Made by a program: the position numbers and the translations under genes. DNA of 64,000 nt from positions 2,108,001-2,172,000 of the forward strand of contig NZ_OZ040189.1 of assembly GCF_964048965.1 (NCBI RefSeq). The letters are read 5' to 3'. The notes beneath the pieces were generated by a model, which was given only the letters and a program-made list of their open reading frames with translations, was not told the DNA's origin and did not search any database. The stretch's first letter is position 1. Each line of letters starts with the position of its first letter. Shown piece by piece: positions 27,129-35,794 of the stretch. The DNA is from Tenacibaculum sp. 190130A14a (GTDB taxonomy: Bacteria > Bacteroidota > Bacteroidia > Flavobacteriales > Flavobacteriaceae).

Positions 27129-29199
27129 ATTACATATATTTTGTTTTGAGGAGCGAGAAATCTTTTCTGCATTAGATAATCAAATTGATTGGGATAATCA
27201 TGACTGGAATATTACTAAATGGACTCCTCATAGGGGGGCCATCAAAGTAATTTCTTTTCGTACTACTAAAAAATTTAGCAAGAAAGTTCCAAATACTTAT
27301 CTAAAAACTAATGGAGACCCCTTACCTACTTTATACATGGATTTTACTAAGTCTTGTCTTAGTTATTTTAAGAGAGTTAGAGGTTCAAAATTTGCTTCAG
27401 TAAACGCTTTTTTAATTGAGTTAAAGAGATTATACTTTATAATGTATCAGCGAGGTGAAAAAGATCCAACATTACTTACAAGATGGCATTTTGAAGAGTG
27501 TATTAATTATCTAAAAATTATTGAATATAAAAATATATATAACTCTGCTACAAATTTGAAAGTTATTTCAGATTTAATTGATGAAAAAAGACTTACCGAA
27601 AAGCCTATAAATTATACAATTAATATAAAAAACAATCATCGTTATTATTCTAAGAAAGACATTTCTTCTGATATAGACTTAAGAGAAAAAAGTAAGCTTC
27701 CTAGTTTTGAAGCTATGTCATCATATGCTATTTGTACCAACAATCCGATAAATGAAAACGAAGAGATATTATTGAGAACGATTGATTTACTAATAGTTAC
27801 TGGAATGAGAGCTAATGAAGTGTGTTATATTCCATATGATTGTTGGGTGGAAAAATTAAAGTTAGATAAGAAAGGGAGTCCAATTTTAGATATGAATGGA
27901 AATGAATTAAAAAGCTTTGGAATTAGATATTATGCGGAGAAAAAATTTAAAGATAGGGTTCATTGGTTAGCTCCTCAAGATGTTCCTTTTGCCAAACGAG
28001 CCATTGATAGATTAAAAATTTTAACAAAAGAGGCAAGAGAGACAAGTTTATGGCAAGAAAATAATCCTGGAAGATTATGGAAATATGATAAAAATAAAAG
28101 TGTTAGTGATTTCGAATTATTGAATACTTCATTAGGCTTTAACAAAATAATATACTTACAAGGATATTTAAGGAGAAAAGGTATTAAGAGTTTGGGAACA
28201 AATAAAAATTACTTTGAGTATAGATCGAAAAATAGTAAGGAAGTTTTTTATTCTAAATATTACAACGTCGGTGATATTGAAAAAGAGTTATTAAATACTA
28301 AACTGATGCAACGAGATGTACTAATAGATGATAATGGAAAAGTAATATTAAAATTAAGTGAAGTTTTAGCTTTAAGATTTGATGGCGCTTTTAGGTTTAA
28401 AAGAAGTTCCAATATTTTATGGGTATATCCAGGTTTAGTTTCAGTAAAGGAAATAAATGAAGCTTTAGGAGCCAATGATTCGATAGAGTCAATTTTTGAA
28501 AGAAGAAACTTGACTGAAGCTGATGGTAGTAAAATAAGACTAACAAGTCATAAACCTAGACACTGGAGAAATACTTTATATGAACTAGCAGGAATGTCAA
28601 ACGTTCAGCAGGCTCTTGCATTGGGAAGGCAAAATTTAACCCAAAACAAAGCATATCAGCACACTACAATAAGAGAAAAAACAAAACTTCATCAACAGTA
28701 TCTTAGTTTTAATTCAGTAACTGAAAAAATTAGGTTTCTTCAAGAAGGAATCAGAAATAAAAATATTTTAGGCGAAATGACTGAAACTTATCATCTTCTT
28801 AAAAATAATAAAAGTATCGAAGATGCTGAAACGTTTTTAAAAACTCATGGTCTAGCTTTACATCTTACACCATTTGGAGGATGCACTCATGATTTTAGTC
28901 AATCTCCATGTTTAAAACACCTTCAATGTTGGAACGGTTGCTCACATTTACATAGGACTAATACACCAGGTGAAACTGAACGATTGTTAGAGCAATTAGA
29001 ATTCGCTAAAAAAAATCTTAATAAAATACGCGGGGATAAACATAATAATAAAAGTAAATGGGAAAAAGATATTCTAAATAAAATTAAGAATATAAAAAAA
29101 GCTATCGACCTCTCTCCAACTACAAACCCAATCCAAATGTTTCCGGACGGAATTGAAATGACAAAACCGAATTATATAACTAGAAAAGAATCACTATAG
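27118..29199 (+). CDS. Tyrosine recombinase, third of trio (TnpB-like), 693 aa
   Basis: The longest member. Box I arginine lies in VTGMRANEVCYIPYD, box II is intact in TSHKPRHWRNTLYELAG, and the nucleophile tyrosine is in NKAYQHTT. A C-terminal cysteine/histidine cluster (GGCTHDFSQSPCLKHLQCW, then NGCSHLHRT) matches the zinc-binding tail of large Tn554-type recombinases. A longer frame starts at 27088, but the ATG at 27118 gives the compact 11-base overlap with the preceding gene and was chosen. A helical Lys-rich tail (ERLLEQLEFAKKNLNKI) precedes the stop, one base before the next gene. Confidence 0.9.
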   Translation: MNTKLHIFCFEEREIFSALDNQIDWDNHDWNITKWTPHRGAIKVISFRTTKKFSKKVPNTYLKTNGDPLPTLYMDFTKSCLSYFKRVRGSKFASVNAFLIELKRLYFIMYQRGEKDPTLLTRWHFEECINYLKIIEYKNIYNSATNLKVISDLIDEKRLTEKPINYTINIKNNHRYYSKKDISSDIDLREKSKLPSFEAMSSYAICTNNPINENEEILLRTIDLLIVTGMRANEVCYIPYDCWVEKLKLDKKGSPILDMNGNELKSFGIRYYAEKKFKDRVHWLAPQDVPFAKRAIDRLKILTKEARETSLWQENNPGRLWKYDKNKSVSDFELLNTSLGFNKIIYLQGYLRRKGIKSLGTNKNYFEYRSKNSKEVFYSKYYNVGDIEKELLNTKLMQRDVLIDDNGKVILKLSEVLALRFDGAFRFKRSSNILWVYPGLVSVKEINEALGANDSIESIFERRNLTEADGSKIRLTSHKPRHWRNTLYELAGMSNVQQALALGRQNLTQNKAYQHTTIREKTKLHQQYLSFNSVTEKIRFLQEGIRNKNILGEMTETYHLLKNNKSIEDAETFLKTHGLALHLTPFGGCTHDFSQSPCLKHLQCWNGCSHLHRTNTPGETERLLEQLEFAKKNLNKIRGDKHNNKSKWEKDILNKIKNIKKAIDLSPTTNPIQMFPDGIEMTKPNYITRKESL

Positions 29200-29200
29200 C

Positions 29201-29596
29201 ATGAAGAATTTAAGAGGAAAAGCCCTGGACTTAAGTCTTAAGAAAGAGTTAGACAAAATGATAGATACGGGATATAAGCTTGCTCCAATAACTAGGTCTA
29301 ACTTACAAAGACGATTAGGGCTTAACAGCAGAGGAACATTAGCTGTTAAGCATAGAGCAGAAATGATTAGAAAGGCGAAAGAGGTTCAACTTAATAATGC
29401 AGGGTTAGATATTAGAGGTAAAAAAAAGAGAAACACTTTAAAGCAACAAAATGAATTACTAAAGAAAAAAATAATTCAATTAGAAAGTCAAAGAGATCAA
29501 TTAGTAGAGCAAATAGCTATGATTATTAATGGGGCTCAAGCTAGAGGATATAATGTAGATGAAATAATGATGCCAATAATTAAAATCGATTCATAA
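29201..29596 (+). CDS. TnpC-like coiled-coil accessory protein, 131 aa
   Basis: Small basic protein starting one base after the third recombinase stop. An N-terminal helix-turn-helix-like part (APITRSNLQRRLGLNSRGT) is followed by a basic region and a coiled coil (QNELLKKKIIQLESQRDQL). The size and layout match TnpC of Tn554 (about 125 residues) and the DUF6262-type proteins found after recombinase pairs. TnpC influences transposition frequency and orientation in Tn554; the same role here is inferred from position and shape. Confidence 0.8.
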   Translation: MKNLRGKALDLSLKKELDKMIDTGYKLAPITRSNLQRRLGLNSRGTLAVKHRAEMIRKAKEVQLNNAGLDIRGKKKRNTLKQQNELLKKKIIQLESQRDQLVEQIAMIINGAQARGYNVDEIMMPIIKIDS

Positions 29597-29891
29597 TCTT
29601 AATAAATATTTTCGTATCAATTTAAGAAAATTGTCAATTTTAAAAGTAAATGTAAATTTACATTAGTTGATGATAAAATAGTAAAGTCTATTTTATTAAC
29701 AAAACACCTTAAAATAAGCCATTAACAGAAACTAAACAACAAGAAATATATTTTAATGAACTATATAAAATACTAACCTTATAAAATTCAACTTGTCTAT
29801 ATTAAATGGTAAGAAAATAACTATCTTTATTATATATTCCTTATTAAAACAATTATTTAGATAATATTCTTGATAAATAAACTTATGGAAA
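29597..29891. other. Palindrome-containing region after the recombinase genes
   Basis: Non-coding AT-rich DNA. A perfect 16-base palindrome (AATGTAAA/TTTACATT, 29649-29664) and a 9-base inverted repeat (ATAAAATAG/CTATTTTAT, 29673-29696, 6-base spacer) lie here. They may be a terminator-like or recombinase-binding structure at the right side of the element. Confidence 0.55.
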
Positions 29892-30182
29892 ATGGAAATG
29901 ATTATTAAAGCAAAGAAATTGATTAATTCTGGAATAATCAAAGATGAATTAACATTCCAGAGAGCAAATATTATTAGTAGAAATCTACGTTTATTAAGTA
30001 AAGAAAATATAGAGGCTAAAGAAACTCGTAAAGCTTTAAATGAGTTACTTTATAAATATGAGCAAGCTAATTGGGAAGATTTAAATTCAATTACTGAAGA
30101 ACAAATTATAGAGAGTGATAAAGCTTTAAATCAAGCAGAACAAGAACGTTTGTTTTATAAGAAACGTAAAGAACTTTTATAA
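29892..30182 (+). CDS. Hypothetical small helical protein, 96 aa
   Basis: Soluble, charged, apparently all-helical protein (ERLFYKKRKELL at the C terminus, ETRKALNELLYKYEQANWED in the middle). No recognised domain. The gene is isolated, downstream of the recombinase unit and upstream of the chromosomal M14/ATP-grasp pair, so it is either the only cargo of the element or a residual chromosomal gene. Proteins of this size and charge near recombinases are often antitoxins or directionality factors, but nothing specific supports either. An ATG six bases later is an equally possible start. Confidence 0.6.
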   Translation: MEMIIKAKKLINSGIIKDELTFQRANIISRNLRLLSKENIEAKETRKALNELLYKYEQANWEDLNSITEEQIIESDKALNQAEQERLFYKKRKELL

Positions 30183-30321
30183 AAAAGTAAATCAGGAGAT
30201 ATAGTCAAGTATAAGGTTATTACGATTAAATTAATCATTGATGAGACAAAATAAAATAGGAGTTAATGACATATTTAATTTAGATTTTTCTGCAATTTTA
30301 TATATGTTTTTATACCTAACG

Positions 30322-31290
30322 TTACAATATTCCTAAATGTATTATTCGACTACCAGTTTGCCCTACTGGATTAATACTTTTCCCTATAACTATTCCATCT
30401 TCTGGAGCATAATACTCCTTTAAAACCCTACCAAACACATCACGAACTGTTGCTATTAATTCTCCTTTTTTAAGTTTTTGAGTTAGTTGAGAATGTACTT
30501 GAAGAACTCCTCCTACGTGGCTATAAATCCAATATGATTTTTTACATATAATAGCAGGGGTTTCAGCTTCTTCCATCTCGGTATCATACATATTTAAAAA
30601 AGATAATGTATTATAAACCCCTGTTAAACCAGACCGAATCATTCCCTTCTGAAACTTATCTGGATCACCTACTTCAACAGTTATTGAATCAATACCTAAA
30701 TCTGCCGCCGCTCCTCGAAGAGTTCCATCTTTCGGAGGTGCATTTAAAATAATTTGAGGATTTTGAATCATCGCTAACTGCTTAGCTACTTTAGAAGATA
30801 AATCTGCTCTAATATAATAGGAATTAATTCTTCCAAAACTTGCAGTATGTAGGTCTAATAAAAAATCAAAATTTTTAACTATTCTATTCACAACCCTACT
30901 AGCATAAACTTGACTCCTATTCCCTTCTTTATTTCCAGGCATAATTCTATTTAAGTCTTCTCCATCAATAAAACGTCGTTCATTAACTAAAATAGAAGGC
31001 ACATTAACTACAGGAACACCAATAATAGTTCCTGATAGTTTCTCCAAATCAATTGAGTTAAATAGACGCTGAATAACTGGCATTCCATTTAATTCATTAC
31101 CATGGACTACAGCCGTTATTCCAAGTGTTGGCCCATCCTCTACTCCTCTTCCAACAATTATCGGAACATAAACAGGCTGACCAATACCATTCGATACTAT
31201 ATGTAACCATCTATATGATAATGTGTTTTTCTCATATGAATCTATCTTGATTCTTTTGATGACAGGTATTTTCTTAAACTTTTTTGCCAT
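30322..31290 (-). CDS. Succinylglutamate desuccinylase/aspartoacylase-family zinc hydrolase, 322 aa
   Basis: Cytoplasmic M14-like zinc hydrolase of the AstE/AspA family. Zinc ligands are visible in VVHGNELNG (H..E) and LLDLHTASFG (H), and the catalytic glutamate probably lies in TVEVGDPD. The C-terminal part is a beta-rich biotinyl-like domain (GGVLQVHSQLTQKLKKGELI). The ATG overlaps the stop of the ATP-grasp gene by one base, so the products are translationally coupled. Pairing of a ligase and a hydrolase is a known theme of ATP-grasp amidoligase systems, in which the hydrolase removes or edits the amide bond. The substrate is not visible. Confidence 0.88.
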   Translation of the reverse strand: MAKKFKKIPVIKRIKIDSYEKNTLSYRWLHIVSNGIGQPVYVPIIVGRGVEDGPTLGITAVVHGNELNGMPVIQRLFNSIDLEKLSGTIIGVPVVNVPSILVNERRFIDGEDLNRIMPGNKEGNRSQVYASRVVNRIVKNFDFLLDLHTASFGRINSYYIRADLSSKVAKQLAMIQNPQIILNAPPKDGTLRGAAADLGIDSITVEVGDPDKFQKGMIRSGLTGVYNTLSFLNMYDTEMEEAETPAIICKKSYWIYSHVGGVLQVHSQLTQKLKKGELIATVRDVFGRVLKEYYAPEDGIVIGKSINPVGQTGSRIIHLGIL

Positions 31291-32714
31291 TATAGAATTT
31301 CCTTAATTAATAGCTCATCATCATTTAACGACTTAAATAACTTTCTCTTAAAACCTCCTTTTGTATTAATCAACCTTATAGCCATTTTATCAATTGCTAT
31401 GGACGTTAATACTGTTTGAATATAGGCTTCAACCAAATCATCTAAACCTATCCCTAAATTGTTAAACTCTTTTCTTTCCATTAGTAACAATCTATTAGTA
31501 TCTGACCCCCAATCTCCATTCTCTTTCCTAAAAGATAAATTAGTTCCTAATATATCCCATGACGCTTTCCCATCTTCTAACACATCTTTTAATGGGGATT
31601 TTGCTCGTCTAGAATAAATAGATAGTGGTTTATAGCCTTCTTTTGTGCCATGAATCATCATTCTAAAATCTAGTACATAAGACTGCCCTTTTTGGTTTGG
31701 AACAGTTCCAACATGATAAAACTTTCCTTCAGAAGTAACAGAACTCCAATTATAATTCCCAACTAAACTTTGGACTATAAATTTATCATAATCAAAATCA
31801 AGTTCCATAAAGTCTGTTAATTCCTTCTCATTAACGATAGTATATACCCCTTGTCCTGCATTGCTATAAGGATTTTTTACAACTGCCTTTCCTCCCATAT
31901 TATTAACCCACAGTGGAATTTCATTTTTATTCACATCCCAAATGGTATGCGGAGTCAAAATTTTAAGATTTTTGTTTAACAGCTCAGCATTGAAGAATGA
32001 ATAAGCTTTTGATGCTATCATTTTATTTCTACCTCCTGCTAGACAAACTATTGTCGGGTTTATAATTTTTGTTTTCGAACTAATAGGTAATCTATTCCAT
32101 GGTTTTTGAGTTAAATATCTAAAAACCAACCCTAACTTTATCCAACTACCATCTATTTTTAATTGGATATAGTCTCCACTTGTGTCAATATGGGATTTAT
32201 CTAATTGGTTGTAAAAAGGAACTAGAAAAACTTCTTTTTTTAATACATCGGCCATTGCATGAGCATAACCAGAGGCTTCCATAAAATTTTTATCATAAAT
32301 AACTGCCACAGCATCATTAACCTTCTTTTTCAATAAAGGTTTAATCGTTTGTTCCATAAACTTTTTATATCCTCCCTGCTCATCAAACTCATTAAGTAAT
32401 GGCATAGATTTTTGACCTGACGGACAAGAGTTATTTTCAATAATCACCATTTGTCTTTTTCCTTTCTCTGTAGTTACATGCAATAAATCAGCTCCAGATA
32501 AATGATAATGTCTTGGTTTATATCTTAAGATTTCATTTAAATCATCAGGGTTAACTTTTGGGTTTAAATGACAATATCTTTTTACAATTCGATCCGTTGA
32601 AAGATTTAAAAAATAGCTTACCATTGGATGTATAGTTGCATTAAGCGACTTTTCATACCAGTGATTCTCAGGTTCAAAAGTACCTGGTAATATAACTTTA
32701 ATTTCTTCTCTCAT
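31290..32714 (-). CDS. ATP-grasp ligase-like protein, 474 aa
   Basis: The C-terminal half has ATP-grasp features: lysine and glycine-rich loop in KAVVKNPYSNAGQGVY, then FIVQSLVGNYNWSS and a basic/acidic stretch LDFRMMIHGT. The N-terminal part (SCPSGQKSMPLLNEF) is family-specific and I do not know its role. It is first in a two-gene operon with the M14 hydrolase. An amidoligase forming a peptide-like bond on a small molecule or protein is the usual function of such pairs, so this is a class-level call. It is divergent from the ECF-type promoter and small secreted gene at 33051. Confidence 0.78.
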   Translation of the reverse strand: MREEIKVILPGTFEPENHWYEKSLNATIHPMVSYFLNLSTDRIVKRYCHLNPKVNPDDLNEILRYKPRHYHLSGADLLHVTTEKGKRQMVIIENNSCPSGQKSMPLLNEFDEQGGYKKFMEQTIKPLLKKKVNDAVAVIYDKNFMEASGYAHAMADVLKKEVFLVPFYNQLDKSHIDTSGDYIQLKIDGSWIKLGLVFRYLTQKPWNRLPISSKTKIINPTIVCLAGGRNKMIASKAYSFFNAELLNKNLKILTPHTIWDVNKNEIPLWVNNMGGKAVVKNPYSNAGQGVYTIVNEKELTDFMELDFDYDKFIVQSLVGNYNWSSVTSEGKFYHVGTVPNQKGQSYVLDFRMMIHGTKEGYKPLSIYSRRAKSPLKDVLEDGKASWDILGTNLSFRKENGDWGSDTNRLLLMERKEFNNLGIGLDDLVEAYIQTVLTSIAIDKMAIRLINTKGGFKRKLFKSLNDDELLIKEIL

Positions 32715-33050
32715 TTTGTTTTATTTAATTATTTTATCTTTCCAATAATACGCCAAAAAACAATTAGTTGTATATAAAATCCAAAAACATTTAAACACAC
32801 TTCAAACCCTTAATAACCAACAAATTAAACACGTATTGAAAAATATTATTTTCATAAAAAAAAATTAAATATTTTTTTTTAATTATATTAAAATTAAAGA
32901 GTATTTTTGATTATATAAAATTGAAGCTTATGTAACATCATTTCCTTTGAACCACGAGCATAATTATCGTTTAATTTTTGCTAAAAGCAACTTGGACTTG
33001 TTGTGGTTAATTTCCAAGATTTATTATTATTAATTAAAAACTAAAAGGAA
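32715..33050. other. Divergent intergenic region with an ECF-type promoter
   Basis: About 340 bases, very AT-rich, with a long A/T run near 32850-32890. It contains the plus-strand ECF-like site at 32948-32974. No gene seen. The minus-strand ATP-grasp operon promoter must lie here but no clear TAnnTTTG was assigned. Confidence 0.55.
32948..32974 (+). promoter_or_regulatory. ECF-sigma-type promoter, site 1
   Basis: TGAACC followed exactly 20 bases (T to C) later by CGTTTAA. The geometry equals the three sites at 42229, 42401 and 42915, though the sequence is the most divergent of the four. It lies about 75 bases before the small secreted protein gene. Identity as a site for the sigma factor encoded at 42964 is inferred. 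Confidence 0.55.
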
Positions 33051-33392
33051 ATGAATATTAAATTTTTAAAGTTTACGCTTATAGCTGTTTTATCTTCAAT
33101 ATTAATGGCAAGTTCTGTCTTAACTTATTATAATACACTTGATCCTATTAAAATAATTGGAAAATATGAAGGATTTGATGAAATGGGATACAGTTTTTCT
33201 TTTGACACCAATGGAGAGGTAGAAACTATCACTTTCGAAAAAGTTAAAAAGGAGTTTATAATAGAATTTAAATTAGATGAAGAAATCACAATAGGTAAAA
33301 AATTCGAAATCATTTATTCAATAGTCGAATCTGAAGATGATGAAGATTACTCCATGGAGTTAATCTTAGAATCTTTAAAACTAGTTGAATAA
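33051..33392 (+). CDS. Small secreted protein, paralogue A, 113 aa
   Basis: An N-terminal signal or anchor segment (LKFTLIAVLSSILMASSVL) is followed by an acidic beta-rich domain of about 80 residues. Its pattern G-Y-x-G-F ... ETITFEKV ... GKKFEIIYS ... ILESLKL recurs in the products at 38717 and 44559, so this is one of three paralogues. An AAAGGAA ribosome-binding-like stretch precedes the ATG. Function unknown. An ECF-type site lies upstream and a terminator directly downstream, so it is expressed as a single gene or with leaky read-through into the MscS gene. Confidence 0.72.
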   Translation: MNIKFLKFTLIAVLSSILMASSVLTYYNTLDPIKIIGKYEGFDEMGYSFSFDTNGEVETITFEKVKKEFIIEFKLDEEITIGKKFEIIYSIVESEDDEDYSMELILESLKLVE

Positions 33393-33406
33393 TTTTTATA
33401 AACAGA

Positions 33407-33433
33407 CCTCATTCAAATTGAATGAGGTTTTTT
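33407..33433 (+). terminator. Rho-independent terminator
   Basis: Stem CCTCATTC / GAATGAGG with a five-base loop, followed by TTTTTT, 14 bases after the small secreted gene. The MscS gene begins 15 bases later, so its expression depends on read-through or on a promoter not recognised. Confidence 0.82.
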
Positions 33434-33447
33434 AAGCATACAAAAAA

Positions 33448-33939
33448 ATGTACACTATAGTTATTCAAATTTCCATACTATTATTAGCTTTATTTACGGT
33501 AATAAGCCTAACAAAAAGATTAACAAAATCCTATATTGTTAAAAATTCAATAGAACCACATAGAAGAAAATTAATTCTTAATTTGTTTTATCTCTTTTAT
33601 CTTATTACTTCATTTTTTCTACTCTTGTTAATTTTAGGAATTGAGTTTAAACAATTTGGTGTATTTGCTACATCAATATTAGCTGTTTTAGGGGTAGGTT
33701 TTTTTGCTCAATGGTCAATGTTATCAAACCTAACTGCAAGTATTATTCTATTCTTTTATCATCCTATGCGTATTGGAAATACAATAAAAATTCTGGATAA
33801 AGATTATGATTTAACAGGTGAAGTAAAAGATATTACAGGTTTTTATACTCTACTCTTTCTACCTGAAGACAATAAACATATTACTATTCCTAATATTATC
33901 ATCTTATATAAAGGAATAGAATTAATAACTCCCAAATAA
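33448..33939 (+). CDS. Short MscS-family mechanosensitive channel, 163 aa
   Basis: Membrane protein with two to three helices (ISILLLALFTVISL, LILNLFYLFYLITSFFLLLL, pore helix FFAQWSMLSNLTASIILFFY) followed by a short beta domain (HPMRIGNTIKILDKDYDL, PEDNKHITIPNIIILYKG). The pore helix and the beta start match MscS. It is shorter than E. coli MscS (286) and lacks the lower vestibule, so it resembles the minimal MscS-like proteins. It presumably relieves hypo-osmotic stress. A second MscS-type gene lies at 43706 in the same block. Confidence 0.85.
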   Translation: MYTIVIQISILLLALFTVISLTKRLTKSYIVKNSIEPHRRKLILNLFYLFYLITSFFLLLLILGIEFKQFGVFATSILAVLGVGFFAQWSMLSNLTASIILFFYHPMRIGNTIKILDKDYDLTGEVKDITGFYTLLFLPEDNKHITIPNIIILYKGIELITPK

Positions 33940-34065
33940 CCAATTAGTTATTTTTTTTAAAAAAAATATTAAAAAAGTTTTTTGTATTAAAAAATAGTTT
34001 ACATTTACCGCAATCTTATTAGATAAGTTAAATGTTACGTTTTGCTTATTTCGTAAACAACTTTT

Positions 34066-34095
34066 ATGAGAAGACAAAAGGTTGTTTTGTATTAG
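34066..34095 (+). CDS. Possible 9-codon leader peptide MRRQKVVLY
   Basis: Within the first leader hairpin lies ATG-AGA-AGA-CAA-AAG-GTT-GTT-TTG-TAT-TAG. The peptide MRRQKVVLY has two adjacent arginine codons at positions 2-3. It precedes speA, whose substrate is arginine, and the hairpin loop holds the start codon. An arginine-sensing leader peptide is a tempting reading, but chance short frames are common, so confidence is low. Confidence 0.25.
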   Translation: MRRQKVVLY

Positions 34096-34272
34096 GAAAA
34101 TACAACGAAAAAATTAAGGTGTCTTCATCTTCAAAAAAATACTCTTTACCACTGAATTTTGACATTCAGTGCGGTGGTTGTTTAGCACTACGAGTCTAAG
34201 TATCATTTTATTTTTTTATAACAAACTCGCTACAAGGTAGCAGTAACGTTTGTTTCCAATGCATTTAAAAAA

Positions 34273-34301
34273 GTTTCAGCAATATGCCGAAACCATTTTT
34301 T
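34273..34301 (+). terminator. Possible attenuator hairpin before speA
   Basis: Arms GTTTC-GC and GC-GAAAC with one A-C mismatch, five-base loop, then a T-run (34296-34301). It could stop transcription before speA when folded. Confidence 0.4.
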
Positions 34302-34347
34302 GAATTATCTGTCCGTACAGGAAATTCAAGCAAAATAAACCTAAAAA

Positions 34348-35739
34348 ATGAATACTAGATATAAAGATTTAATAGAGCAAACATTTGATTTTCCTCAAGC
34401 GGAATTTCATACAGAAAAAAACAATTTATTTTTTCACAACATTGATATTATGGAATTAGTAAACCAGTATGGGGCTCCTTTAAAGTTTACCTACCTTCCT
34501 AAAATATCAGAAAACATTAACCGTGCAAAACAATGGTTTTCAAATGCTATTGAAAAACACAATTATAAAGGAACATATAATTACAGTTACTGTACTAAAA
34601 GTTCACATTTTAAATACGTGTTAGACGAAGCACTAAAAAATGACATTCATATTGAAACATCATCTGCTTTTGATATCGATATTGTTAAAGCACTAAAAAA
34701 TGAAGGAAAACTTAAAGACAACGCGTATGTGCTATGCAATGGTTTTAAACGAGATCAATATATAGCAAACATTATCAGTTTAATTGACGGAGGACATTCA
34801 AATTGTATTCCAATTATTGATAATTATGAAGAACTTAACTTGCTATTAGATGAGACAAAAAGCAAGTTCAAAGTTGGTATTCGTATCGCTTCAGAGGAAG
34901 AACCAAAATTTGAGTTTTATACAAGCAGACTGGGTATTGGCTATAAAAACATTGTATCATTTTATGAACGTGAAATAGCTAATAACCCACAGGTAGAACT
35001 AAAAATGCTACACTTTTTTATCAATACAGGTATTAAAGACAACGCATATTATTGGAATGAGTTATTAAAATGTCTAAAAGTATACATCAACTTAAAAAAA
35101 GTATGTCCATCCTTAGACAGCTTAAATATTGGAGGAGGGTTTCCAATTAAAAACTCATTAGCTTTTGACTATGATTATGAATATATGGTAGATGAAATCA
35201 TTAACCAAATAAACAAAGCTTGTGAAGAAGCAAAAGTTGATGTTCCTCATATTTTCACAGAGTTTGGAAGCTTTACAGTAGGCGAAGCAAGTGGAGCAAT
35301 TTATGAAGTATTGTATCAAAAAAAGCAAAACGACCGTGAAAGATGGAACATGATCAATTCATCTTTTATTACCACAATGCCAGATACTTGGGCTATTAAT
35401 AAACGATTTATTATGCTTCCTGTGAACAAATGGAATGATAAATATGAACGAGTTTTACTAGGTGGATTAACATGTGATAGTGATGATTATTACAATTCAG
35501 AGCAGCACACTAACGCAATTTACCTTCCTGTTTACGAGAAAGAAAAACCACTATATGTGGGCTTTTTTAACACGGGAGCCTATCAGGAAACTATTGGAGG
35601 TTTTGGCGGATTACAACACTGTTTAATTCCACACCCAAAACATGTGTTAATAGACATAAACGAAAATGGAAAGCTCACAACCAAACTGTTTAAAGATCAA
35701 CAAAAAAGTGAAGAATTTTTATCAATTCTTGGGTATTAA
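34348..35739 (+). CDS. speA: Biosynthetic arginine decarboxylase, 463 aa
   Basis: PLP-dependent fold III decarboxylase forming agmatine from arginine. The PLP lysine is K84 in YNYSYCTKSSHFKYV. Other family blocks are HIETSSAFDIDIVKAL, RIASEEEPKFEFYTSRLGIG, LNIGGGFPIKNSL and TCDSDDYYN near the C-terminal active-site cysteine. It is shorter than E. coli SpeA (about 660) and matches the compact flavobacterial form. It starts the polyamine operon, 55 bases before the agmatinase gene, so it makes the precursor for putrescine. Confidence 0.93.
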   Translation: MNTRYKDLIEQTFDFPQAEFHTEKNNLFFHNIDIMELVNQYGAPLKFTYLPKISENINRAKQWFSNAIEKHNYKGTYNYSYCTKSSHFKYVLDEALKNDIHIETSSAFDIDIVKALKNEGKLKDNAYVLCNGFKRDQYIANIISLIDGGHSNCIPIIDNYEELNLLLDETKSKFKVGIRIASEEEPKFEFYTSRLGIGYKNIVSFYEREIANNPQVELKMLHFFINTGIKDNAYYWNELLKCLKVYINLKKVCPSLDSLNIGGGFPIKNSLAFDYDYEYMVDEIINQINKACEEAKVDVPHIFTEFGSFTVGEASGAIYEVLYQKKQNDRERWNMINSSFITTMPDTWAINKRFIMLPVNKWNDKYERVLLGGLTCDSDDYYNSEQHTNAIYLPVYEKEKPLYVGFFNTGAYQETIGGFGGLQHCLIPHPKHVLIDINENGKLTTKLFKDQQKSEEFLSILGY

Positions 35740-35794
35740 AACGTTTAGTTATTCTGAAAATTTTAAGAGTAATAACACAACAATTAAAACTAAA

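Larger units (their letters stand above)
24410..29700 (+). mobile_element. Tn554/RIT-like element with three tyrosine recombinases
   Basis: Three overlapping tyrosine recombinase genes and a small TnpC-like gene are arranged as in Tn554 (tnpA, tnpB, tnpC) and in recombinase-in-trio elements. Clustered short repeats lie upstream (24410-24600) and palindromes downstream (29649-29664, 29673-29696). The exact ends cannot be fixed from one copy; the gene at 29892 may be cargo inside the element. Boundaries given are the supported minimum. Confidence 0.65.
33940..34347 (+). promoter_or_regulatory. Structured leader region of speA
   Basis: About 400 bases without a conventional gene before speA. 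Three stem-loops are visible on the plus strand: 34056-34086 (10 pairs, one G-U), 34150-34171 (CACTGAAT/ATTCAGTG, perfect 8) and 34273-34293 (GTTTC-A-GC/GC-C-GAAAC) followed by T6, a terminator-like structure 47 bases before the ATG. The layout suggests transcription attenuation or another cis-RNA. It resembles no riboswitch I can name with confidence. Confidence 0.5.

Noticed and set aside
35666-35794. Upstream extension of the agmatinase frame
   Set aside because: It overlaps the end of speA in another frame and the ATG at 35795 has the better leader and family-typical start.
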